The notes beneath the pieces were generated by a model. That model saw only the letters and a list, made by a program, of their open reading frames with translations, made no database searches and had not been told where the DNA came from. The position numbers were made by a program, and so were the translations under genes. A stretch of 64,000 nt of DNA, taken from Epiperipatus broadwayi. Its lineage: Eukaryota > Onychophora > Udeonychophora > Euonychophora > Peripatidae. Shown in pieces: positions 12,986 through 23,135 of the stretch (position 1 is the stretch's first letter; each line of letters begins with the position of its first letter). The stretch is from positions 179,456 to 243,455 of the forward strand of contig JAQFVV010006738.1 in assembly GCA_028023455.1 (NCBI GenBank), read 5' to 3'.

Positions 12986-13425
12986 CTCCTAGTTTGCATG
13001 TATGCATCTATCAATAAATAATGTAATGCTGCCAATCTTGTCTCTTACATTTGCTTATATAATATTTAATTACTTACCTGTATTAAGCCTGAAAGCATTT
13101 ACAGTAGTCTGGTTACTTAAATAGTTTATAATTTTATTGTATCCTCAGACTGTAGGTTTATTAACCTTAAAACTGTAATAATAATTGCTTGTGGTCATTA
13201 GACTATACAGCAGTTTATATTTTTTCAGAATTACTTAATATATGTTAAGAAACATAACATCTGTGCATAAACTTAATTATCGCATGAGTTAATTTAATTA
13301 TTGTATCAATAAGTAATTAAACATATTAACTTGTCTATAAATTGATGAGATACTCAATTTATGCTATACTGTGTGTTATCTTTTAATATATACTTAAATA
13401 AATTGCAATATCTCATTATTTTGTA
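12986..13425. other. AT-rich DNA, nothing recognised
   Basis: No coding region or repeat that I can support between repeat copy B and the SINE. Confidence 0.5.
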
Positions 13426-13429
13426 GCAT

Positions 13430-13536
13430 TTTTTTTCATATATCATAGCATCGGCTGGGAAAAGAACCTGCAACAACCATCTGCAATCAACTGCTTGCTT
13501 GCAAGGTGGCTGCACTGACCTCTCAGCTAACAACGC
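13430..13536 (-). mobile_element. tRNA-derived SINE
   Basis: Minus-strand copy of the family seen six times in the window. It starts with a T run (the A tail on the other strand), then ATATATCATAGCATCGGCTGGG, and ends with AACGC. It has the B-box-like region and the paired outer stem of the family but with several changes. No clear target duplication beyond a short ATTTTGT. Confidence 0.75.
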
Positions 13537-13687
13537 ATTTTGTCATTGTTTTGCAATCAATAATTTAGTCAGAATAAGATGAGTCTTGTGTGTTTATGGT
13601 TCTTAGCAAACTAATCAGGATGTGGAACACGCACTCGCAAATTGCCCTTAAGTGATTAAACGTATGATTTGTATATTTGGATAGTTA

Positions 13688-13781
13688 TAATATATATATA
13701 TATATATATATTAGATTCCAACCAGTCACCACCTATATATATATATATATATATGGCTGCAGGATATATATATATATATAT
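13688..13781. repeat. Interrupted (TA)n tracts with duplicated GGCTGCAGG
   Basis: Three TA tracts (about 13690-13711, 13734-13754, 13764-13781). The word GGCTGCAGG occurs at 13755-13763 and again at 13782-13790, where it begins the RTE element. This looks like a slipped or partly duplicated 5' junction of that element within a TA microsatellite. Confidence 0.8.
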
Positions 13782-16700
13782 GGCTGCAGGAAGGAGTTTT
13801 ACTATTAACTGAAAGGAGACCCTTTGATTCCTCTTGGAGGCCTTAAAGGAACTGAGCAGGGCAAATTTCTAATGACCACTCCATACGTTCTTGTCGTTGC
13901 AGCTATTATTACTATGTGATTATTCAGATAGTATACAAACATGGATGGGTTTTTTACCTCTGAGTTTAAGATCAAGAAACACCATGGTCTTTCTTCTCAG
14001 TGCCTGATAAGGCAGAATGAATGTTTGTATAAATGATAAATATTTTCCCAATACATATATACAATTATGACAGAAAAAATAAAGCATGGCCCTTATTCCC
14101 AGGAGGCTGTAAAGTCACCAACCAAGGCAGTGGCTGGTGGTCAAAGGCAGAGGGTGCTAAGAATCCCCTGATTGCGGACCCAGGCTGCCATTTGTTGATG
14201 ACTTTTTATTTAGGTACTTACAACTGCAGATCACTTTCAAGTGAAGGAAGATTGCAAGAATTAGAAGAAAAACCCTCTTATATTAAATGGGACATTATTG
14301 GATGTTGTGAAGTTAGAAGAAAAGGTGAAGAGACAATTGATTTAAAAAGTGGACATATACTCTATTATAAAGGCACAAATATTGGAAATACAAGTGGAGT
14401 AGGATTCATTATAAATAAAAAGTGGAAGAACAATATTGTGGAGATTGATGGTGTATCAGAGTGGCAAGATTAGTTATACAACTTAATAGCAGATACCAAA
14501 TGCAGATAATTCAGGTTTATGCCCCAACAAGTTCTCATAGTGATGAAGTAGTAGAAGATTTTTATATGGATGTACAAAAGGCTTTTGATCAGAGTAAACA
14601 CCATTTTAAAATTGTTATGGGAGACTTTAATGCTAGAATTGGTAAAAAAATGAAAGATGAAAGTGCTGTGGGTAATTTTGGTTATGGTAATAGAAATGAG
14701 AGAGGACATAGACTTGTGGAGTTTGCAGAAAAAGAAAAACTTTATATTATGAATTCTTTTTTTTAAAAAAATGTTAAAAGGAAATGGACATGGAAGCATC
14801 CAAATGAAGGTACAGCAGAATTGGATTATATTTTGACTAACAGGAAATACATATTTCAAGATTGTAATGTTCTTAATAAATTTAACACAGGAAGTGATCA
14901 TCGATTAGTAAGGTGTAAGATACATGTTAATGTAAAACTAGAGAGACAAAAATTATTAAGAAAAACAATATTTACAGTTCATATTGCTAATCTTCAGAAA
15001 CATTCTAATGAATTTAAATTAAAACTTACAAATTGGTTTCAAGTATTAGTAGATTTTGAACATGATTCAGATTTGAATGAAATTAATATGAAAATAACTG
15101 ATACACTTTTGAAAACTGCAACAAAGATAGCTGGTAGAAAAAAACAGCAATTGACCAATAAAATTTCTACTGAGACTAGAGAATTTATGAAGAAAAGAAG
15201 GAATATGAAGATATACAAAAATGATGCATTAAAAAGAATTGAATATCTCGAATTTTGTAAAATGGTGCGGAAAAGAGTTGAAAATGATATAAGAAAGTAT
15301 AACTGTGAACTAGCAAAGAAAGCTGTAGAAGAAAATAAAAGTCTTAAGAATGTAAAACAACATTTTGGTATTGGTGGGAAATTTATATCTGCAATAAGAA
15401 AAAAAGATGGAATTATTACTAAAAAGAGAGTTGACATCATGAAATTGGTAGAAGATTTACATCTTCCAAATTGCCCAGAATTTTAAATGAAGAAGTGAGA
15501 CATGCAATTAAATGTATGAAGAAAGGAAAGACTCCAGGTAATGATGGAATTATAATTGATATATTAAAAGAAGCAGGTGAAGAAATAGAAAATTTTTTAG
15601 CAAAGTTATATACCAAATGTCTAAATGATAAAGATGTCCCGGATGATTGGAAGAATGCAGTAATAATATTATTATTTTAAAAAGGTGATAAAGAAGATAT
15701 TAGAAATTACAGACCTATCAGCCTTTTATCAGTTTTATATAAAAATTTTACCAAGATAATTACTACTTGTCTACAGAGAACATTAGATTTCCACCAACCA
15801 AGAGAACAAGCTGGATTTAAAATGAATTTTAGTACAGTAGATCATATTCAGGTATTGAGAGAAGTTATAGAAAGGACAACTGAATATGAGTTGTCATTAT
15901 GTTTTGGATTTGTAGATTATGAAAAGGCATTTGATTCTATAAACATTTCTTTGGTGATTAAAGCATTAGATCATCAAGGTATAGAACCAGGGTATTGTCA
16001 TATTTTAAAGAATATTTATAAAAATGCAACAGCAATAATTAGATTACATAATGACACTGGGAAAGTCAACATTGAGAAAGGTGTAAGACAAGGTGACTCC
16101 ATATCTCCAAAACTTTTTACAGCAGTGCTGCAAGAAGTATTTTGTGCATTAAAATGGGAAACTAAAAAAGTGAAAGTAAATGGTGATTATTTAAGTCATT
16201 TAGATTTCGCGGTTGACGTTTTTGCAAATAATGCTTCAGATCTGCAGGAAATGTTGCAGGAATTATCAGATGAAAGTAGGAAAGTAGGACTAAAGATAAA
16301 TGTTAAAAAGACTAAAGTAATGTTTAATCAATTTGCTCAAAATATGAAAATAAAGATTGATTATGATGAATTAGAAGAAGTTAACAGTTACAAATACCTT
16401 GGTCAGATTATTAATACAGATGGAAACATAATGGATGAAATTAATCATAGAATTAAACTTGGTTGGAGTGCTTTTGGTAGAAATAACTTGATACTAAAAG
16501 GAAATATGCCTATGTGTTTGAAAAGGAAGGTTTTTAACAAATGTGTTTTACCAGTTCTTACTTATGGATCTGAGACTTGGACACTTAATAGAAGAGCAAT
16601 TCAGAGACTTCAGACCACTCAAAGAAGTATGGAGAGATGTATGTTGGGAGTAACAAGAAGAGATCGTAAATGCAATGTATGGGTAAGAGAACAGACAGGT

Positions 16701-16967
16701 GTTACTGACCTCATTGAAAAAATTAAAAGATTGAAGTGGAGTTGGGCTGGACATATTGTTAGAAGTGATGATAATAGATGGACGATTGAAATTTTAAACT
16801 GGATTCCAAGAGATTGTAAAAGACCCGGAAAGAGACCACATGTGAGATGGATGGATGAAATAAAAAAGTGTGCAAGGGTGATGTGGAGAAGAGAAGCTAA
16901 ATATCGGAGAAGATGGATTAAACTTGGAGAGACCTTCATCCTGCAGTGGATTGATAATGGTTGATAA

Positions 16968-16969
<2 letters not shown>
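13782..16969 (+). mobile_element. Full-length RTE-type non-LTR retrotransposon, copy 1
   Basis: A ~3.19 kb element with a ~400-bp 5' leader, one endonuclease-reverse transcriptase ORF and almost no 3' UTR; it ends with a GAT-rich tail and enters a (TA)n tract. Its 5' boundary was set by comparison with copy 2 (29082-32303, minus strand), whose corresponding end is fixed by target duplications. Both flanks are TA microsatellite, so the element probably landed in a TA tract and its target duplication cannot be read. The family matches the widespread RTE/BovB-like proteins often annotated in animals as craniofacial development protein 2-like. Confidence 0.93.
14033..16964 (+). pseudogene. RTE endonuclease-reverse transcriptase, broken
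   Basis: Single polyprotein in several pieces. The N-terminal APE endonuclease has YNCRSL, CCEVRR, GVGFII, VYAPTSS, GDFNARIG, LDYILTN and GSDHRLV (about 14210-14920). The reverse transcriptase has KGKTPGNDG, NYRPISLLS, FVDYEKAFDSI, GVRQGDSISP, a block equivalent to FADD, GLKINVKKTK and YKYLGQI (15520-16420). The C-terminal part has LTYGSETWT and LKWSWAGHIVR. Breaks: a 4-nt deletion near 14456 relative to copy 2, an in-frame stop at 14764, a ~60-nt deletion near 15450, and an in-frame stop at 15678. The catalytic block reads FAVD, so the first active-site Asp is lost. The first Met that keeps the endonuclease is at about 14198. Not functional. Confidence 0.92.

Positions 16970-17050
<81 letters not shown>
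16966..17050. repeat. (TA)n microsatellite at the RTE 3' end
   Basis: About 80 bp of alternating TA directly after the GATAATGA tail of the RTE copy. It may be the original target tract or an expansion of the element's tail. Confidence 0.97.
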
Positions 17051-17052
<2 letters not shown>

Positions 17053-17468
17053 CAGAATGAAATAGAGTTAGAGAGACAAACAAAAATAAATAAGATCAAT
17101 AAAAGATAAAACCAACTAAAGAAATTGTATAAAATATAACTCAATAAAAATTGCTTTTCAGTTTCGTCAATATTTGAGCAAGAGATCAGACTCCCAGAAT
17201 AGATTGATATAAATTAATATTAATGTAATCTAATCGATGGAGAATAATTTTTAGAGTTGTCAGGTTTAAATATATATATATAATATCATTATTATTAAAA
17301 TAAGAGTAATAAATTATCGAAAAATTATCTCCAATTATATTGATACTTATCGAAGGTATCTTAAAAGATACAAAAATATTGTAACAAGAATTGATATTTA
17401 TTTTCTAAAAAAATTATTTGCTTGTATTTATTTATTTAATTTGCATTTATTTGGTTGATTTATTAATT
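17051..17468. other. AT-rich DNA, nothing recognised
   Basis: Contains a short TA run at about 17271. No gene or element recognised. Confidence 0.5.
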
Positions 17469-17476
17469 AACTAATT

Positions 17477-17868
17477 CAGGGGTCCCCAACCTTTTTGCAC
17501 TTAAGAGCACATTCTATAATACTGGCCAGGTGGCAGGCACCATTTATTTTTTCAATCAGGTGGCAAGCACTATTTATTTTTTCAATGTAAATTTATAGTT
17601 GAATATTGTTAATAATACACATAATGTACAAAAAAATTTCAAAAATAAAATTTTAACATATAATTAACGTTTATATTTTTATGCTGTAAAAGTATAGTAT
17701 GCCCTACAATTTGATTACAATATAATACAATAATTTATAAGAAATTTTAAAAATTAAATTTATTTGTATCAGATAAATAATTTTTTATCATGTTTGGATA
17801 GCAGCGGGCACATGTAAAATGGTCTGCGGGCGCCATGGTGCCCGCAGGCATAGGGTTGGGGACCCCTG
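17477..17868. mobile_element. Non-autonomous hAT transposon (392 bp)
   Basis: Terminal inverted repeats CAGGGGTCCCCAACC and GGTTGGGGACCCCTG are perfect, and the element is flanked by a perfect 8-bp target duplication AACTAATT (17469-17476 and 17869-17876). The CAGGGGTC terminus and 8-bp duplication are hallmarks of the hAT superfamily (Charlie-like). There is no transposase; the middle is AT-rich. The sub-terminal GC-rich end (17806-17850) with GGCGCCATGGTGCC resembles that of animal hAT elements. A 30-bp tandem duplication lies at 17527-17586. Confidence 0.95.
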
Positions 17869-17927
17869 AACTAATTGATTACTATCATTTAAAAAAAAAC
17901 TTTGTGCAAGCATCGCAAACAATTGCC

Positions 17928-18028
17928 TGACATTGGTTGAGATGTCAGCGACAGCCGCTTTACAAGCAGCTGTCTCGGGTTAGCGGGTCACTTCCTGGCT
18001 GATGCTATGACACATGAGAAAAAAAAAT
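17928..18028 (+). mobile_element. tRNA-derived SINE
   Basis: Plus-strand copy: GACATTGGTTGAGATGTCAG as the A-box region, a TTTACAAGCAG anticodon-loop region, GCGGGTCACTTCC as a mutated B box, CTGGCTGATGC as the 3' acceptor side and TATGACACATGAGAAAAAAA as the tail. The 5' side (CATTGG) still pairs with the 3' side. The left target duplication is not clear. Confidence 0.85.
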
Positions 18029-18240
18029 CTCCAAAAATAATTTTTTGATAACTTAAATTTTAGTCAATTTATTTATTGAGCTGGATTTTTTGAAGAAACC
18101 TATTCATTTGGTTCAAATATTATCAACTTATATAGATACATTTTTTCTATTATTTCTTTTATAAATATGATTACTATAAAATCCTACACTTTTCCAACAA
18201 TCACTTATTTTAAGGAAACAATTTTCATTTAATGCAGTGT
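18029..18240. other. AT-rich spacer
   Basis: Short unique stretch with no recognised element. Confidence 0.5.
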
Positions 18241-18266
18241 ACAATTCCAATAATAATAATAATAAT

Positions 18267-19061
18267 GTGAAAGCTAAACACCTTCAAACAGATACGCTTT
18301 AAACATGCTTATGTGACAGCCAATCAGATGGAATAATGACATCACATGGGACTCTAAATTCTAAAACACAAGCCAGAACTATTAGAAAAAGATGGGACCC
18401 ATCTTAATCTATGCCTCAATTATATTTAAATAAGCCAGACTCAAGCATTTTGAACTAAGAGTGTGAAGCTTAAATACCTTCACATTTAATCCACTAAATA
18501 ATATATATATAAATTAACAATGTGAAATCATCTGATTTACAACGAAGCAATATTTTTAAATCTAATGAAATGATATTAATAAATGTAAATATATTAAATT
18601 TAAGTGTAATCAGATAATATAATAACGTGAAAGCTAAACACCTTCAAACAGATACGCTTTAAACATGCTTACGTGACAGCCAATCAGATGGAATAATGAC
18701 ATTATTAATATCATTTCATTAGATTTAAATATATTGCTTTGTTGTAAATCGGATGATTCGCGTTGTTAATTTATATATATATAATATTTAGTGGATTAAA
18801 TGTGAAGGTATTTAAGCTTCACACTCTTAGTTCAAAATGCTTGAGTCTGGCTTATTTAAATATAATTGAGACATAGATTAAGATGGGTCCCATCTTTTTC
18901 TAATAGTTCTGGCTTTTGTTTTAGAATTTAGAGTCCCATGTGATGTCATTATTCCATCTGATTGGCTGTCACATAAGCATGTTTAAAGCGTATCTGTTTG
19001 AAGGTGTTTAGTTTTCACGTTATTATATTATCTGTTTACGCTTAAATTTAATATATTTAAT
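18267..19061. repeat. Large inverted repeat built from a tandem ~360-bp unit
   Basis: Define unit U as 18703-19061. The stretch 18267-18581 is the inverse of most of U, and 18582-18702 is the inverse of U's last 121 bp, so the left half is about 1.2 tandem inverse copies joined head-on to one forward copy. A direct repeat of 76 bp (18267-18342 and 18627-18702) has a 360-bp offset. Arms of about 315 bp differ by only a few percent. No coding capacity. It is flanked on both sides by AAT runs and lies 47 bp from the Penelope-like element. Partial tandem plus inverted copies are typical of Penelope-like insertions, but I see no direct sequence link to the neighbour. Confidence 0.85.
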
Positions 19062-19108
19062 AATAATAATAACAACAACAACAATAGTAATAATAATAAT
19101 AATATTAG
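19062..19108. repeat. AAT/AAC trinucleotide tract
   Basis: Mixed AAT and AAC repeats between the inverted structure and the Penelope-like element; it probably includes the insertion target of both. Confidence 0.9.
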
Positions 19109-21701
19109 AAATACTTAATTGTAAATTATTAGAGAAAAAATATATAGTTAATAATAAATTTGGCTGAACGTTTTCGAGGAACCGTGCCTCATACTCATAG
19201 CCTTTGTGAAAATGTACTTAATATATGTAAATGAGAATATTCAAATGAGTTACTGTTACGTAGCCCATTTTTTCGAGATGTCAAAGCACGTGTCTCTTTG
19301 CGGAATTTCGATGATTAAATACGAGCAACGACTTTCTTTCTTCTCTAAATGCAAGGATTATAATGTCATACCCAACTCCTGTTTGGTGAAAATTAATAGA
19401 ACAATTTATAATCACGTTAAAATTAAGAATGATTTGCAGAAACAACTTTTGGCACATATAACTCGCGGATGCAGTGATGTTTTTAAAAAGCAAACAATTA
19501 GATGGAACAAAATGACGGCGAACTATGTAATCCCTCAGTGGATGCAAGATAAGTTGCGTAAGACTGAGAGATTTTTAATAGTAAAATTTGAAAATAAAAT
19601 ACATTTCTTATCTATTAAACAAAATAAAAACCACCGTGGCATTAATATAGACGCGTTCGTTAATAAAACTTCAACTACACCGCCATACGAAATCAAGAAA
19701 ATTTTATCTCTCGGACCTAAATATGTAGGAGGAAGTTGGACATCCCCTAAGCGTGAATTAATAGCAGACATCGAAGCATCTCTCATTAACAACACACAAA
19801 GAGACGCTATCATCACAGACATAGCTAAACTACTAAATAACAATTTCATTGATAAGGAAGACAAAGCATGGAATAAAAGTGTGTTAAATACTAAACAATA
19901 TTTCAAAACACACAACATCATTTGTCTTAAAGAAGACAAAGGCAATCGCTTTGTTTTATTAAATAATACCGATTACAAAGATAAATTGCATGACCAAATT
20001 AAAATATTAAAGTTGGTACATGATAACACTTTTAACATCAAACTCGACTGAGATAAATTTATTAATGGTGTGCTTCGGACTTTCAAGGACAAAGGGATCA
20101 CTAAATCCGAGTATTACAGGATTTATCCTTCTGCCACCAGACCTCCCCGAATGTTTGCCAATTCAAAACAACATAAACCAGGTGAACCGCTTAGATTGAT
20201 GATGGATTTCGCTGGCGTGCATTATTTCGATACAGCTAAATTGGTTAATCAATTGATTATAGATTACCTTAATTTTGGCTTATACACAATAAATTCATCT
20301 TTTCAATTCATCTCCAGAATTAAAAACACTCAAATCTCTCATAGTTCCGTTATGGCCATGATGGATGTTAAGGAATTATATGGATCAATCAATAGAAAAG
20401 CATCCATCCAAATTATACACGAAGAGTTGTTGCGAATATCTTGTCCTAACGAGAGAATTAAATTTATTATGGCTTTCCTGACATGGCTTGACTCCCATAT
20501 TTTCACTCTTTTCGAAGATAAATGGTACACAATGCAAGATGGTTGGCCCATGGGCCTCCCTATCAGTGGCGTGTTATCCAGTATATACTTAAATAAATAT
20601 GAGCAATCCATCATTCCAAAATATTTCAACAATAACCCAGACTTCATATATACACGATATGTAGATGACATTTTCGTTATAGCATCTAAAAATAATATTT
20701 TAAATATACAATGCGAATTACAAAGCACAACTAAATTATCTTTTTCTATTACATATGAAAACAGTAATGAACTCAAATATCTTGACCTTTCCGTATCAAG
20801 AGACCGCCTTTCAATAGATTACAAAATGATTGTTAAACCATTCGAAATCCGAAGCTGCATCCATCCTAATTCTAAATCACCTGCATCGCACAAATTCGCA
20901 GGTCTCAAAGCATTTATGTTTAGAAACTATCACTTGTGTAAATATGAAGCACATAGGAAGGAAAATATTAACAATTATATTAAAGACCTATTAGCAGCAG
21001 GATTCAAATACAAAACCATTAGGAGAAAAGTCATGAAATTCAACGGCACAATAGATGATAAATTGCCTCGCACCAATCTACCTAGAATAACGGTCCCCTA
21101 CATCCCTAAAATATCCAGCAAACTAACGAAAACCTTGAGCAACAAATTCAGCATAATATTCAGAACTCCACCCAACACTAATAGGTTGATCAATAACTCC
21201 AAAGACTACATTGATCCATCGCTCACCCCACATGTGGTGTACTCCATTTCCTGCCCCCAAGCCGGATGCCACGCCACATACTATGGTGAAACGAAAGCCA
21301 CAATTAACACCAGATTGGCTCAACATCGGTACACCTTCAACAGAGCCCAAACGAACAGCAGTACATCTTCTGCATTTTTTGAACATACTAAACAATCAGG
21401 GCACAATTTCATTCCCGCTAACCCCGTTATTTTATGCTCAGAACCAAACGACTACAGGAGAAAAATAAAGGAGGCATTCTACATTAACAGAGACATCCAT
21501 GCAATCAACAGAAGAGACACGTGCTTCGACATCTCGAAAAAATGGGCTACGTAACAGTAACTCATTTGAATATTCTCATTTACATATATTAAGTACATTT
21601 TCACAAAGGCTATGAGTATGAGGCATGGTTCCTCGAAAACGTTCAGCCAAATTTATTATTAACTATATATTTTTTCTCTAATAATTTACAATTAAGTATT
21701 T
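19109..21701 (+). mobile_element. Penelope-like retroelement with 190-bp inverted termini
   Basis: The element is 2,593 bp long. Its ends, 19109-19298 and 21512-21701, are inverted copies of each other with about two mismatches that I can see, so the insertion is young. It holds one long ORF frame for a Penelope-type RT with a GIY-YIG domain. Penelope-like elements commonly carry terminal repeats in direct or inverted orientation. The target site lies in AAT-rich DNA, so a target duplication cannot be read. Each terminus contains a compact hairpin motif (19162-19202 and 21608-21648) closed by GGCT/AGCC. Confidence 0.93.
19206..21554 (+). pseudogene. Penelope-like RT with GIY-YIG endonuclease, one nonsense codon
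   Basis: A single reading frame of about 783 codons broken only by a TGA at 20049-20051. The N-terminal region has the Penelope-type stretch with KEDKGNRFVLLNN (about codons 240-252). The RT core follows: MFANSKQHKPGEPLR, MDVKELYGSI (motif A, about 20362), GLPISGVLSSIYL (motif B, about 20550), YTRYVDDIFVI (motif C with both catalytic Asp, about 20650), and LKYLDLSV. The C-terminal GIY-YIG endonuclease has VVYSISC, a Cys-rich CPQAGC, TYYGET, TRLAQH and EHTKQSGHNF (21232-21420). The first ATG is at 19212, inside the left terminal repeat, and the stop lies inside the right one. If the TGA is a private mutation, other copies may be active. Confidence 0.93.
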
Positions 21702-22277
21702 TTATTATTACAAATAAGGAGAAATTAAAACTACATTTAATAATATTAGAAGTAATAGTAGTAGTAGTAATAATAATATCTAATGTATAATTACTTGTTG
21801 TCGGAATCGTAGTCTTTACTAAAAGAAAAAAAAGAAAAAAAAATTAAATAATTAATATAATTATATACATATATTCATAAACACTAAAAAAATATTTTTT
21901 TATATAATCATTATTTCTACATTTATTTAATACTAAATATTTTATAGAAATTATAAAGTTACCAAAAAATATTTTTAAAAATACTTAAATCATATTTTAA
22001 AAGGTTGTTTTTGTTTTTTTTTTAAAAAGGCAGCTGGTTTAAAAGATGGAAATCATTTATTCTTTTCATAGATTTTAATGCAAAGATAATACAAAAAGGA
22101 AAAAATACATATCAAAAACTAATTGCAAATAGTAAAGATAGCTTTATGAAAAAATAATAGATTTACATATGCACTAAGTCACAGTTTCCAAGAAGAAGTG
22201 TGTTAGTCTTTGAAAAGTTATTTAATTATAAATGATGAATAAAAGTATAATTACTTTTTCATTATAAGAAATTATTT
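21702..22277. other. AT-rich DNA, nothing recognised
   Basis: Contains small AAT/AGT runs at 21740-21780 and A/T homopolymers. No gene recognised. Confidence 0.5.
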
Positions 22278-22774
<497 letters not shown>

Positions 22775-23135
22775 CATAGATTTGATTTACTTCGTCATAC
22801 TTTTTTTTTAAAAAAAGGATTAAACTGTATTGAATATATGTTTGACAAGGTAAACATTTATTTACACAGTATAATATGGAGATTTAATTATTTACATAGA
22901 ATAATATGGAGATTTAATATGATACATTGTATTTTTTGTCCCCATAGCATTTCCAAAATTGTCCAACTTCTGAAGACCTAAAGCATTAGTCCATGAGATA
23001 ATTAACTATTAAAAGTAAATCTATGTTACAATTAAGAATTATTCGTAAAGTCTTGAGTTCAAATATGAATAGTGTTTTAAGAGTACAATTTATGAGAAAT
23101 CCAATTTACAATATTAATATGGAGATTCAAAATAT

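Noticed and set aside
16619-17144. YIYI-repeat frames on the minus strand
   Set aside because: Read-through of the TA tract and antisense of the RTE 3' end.
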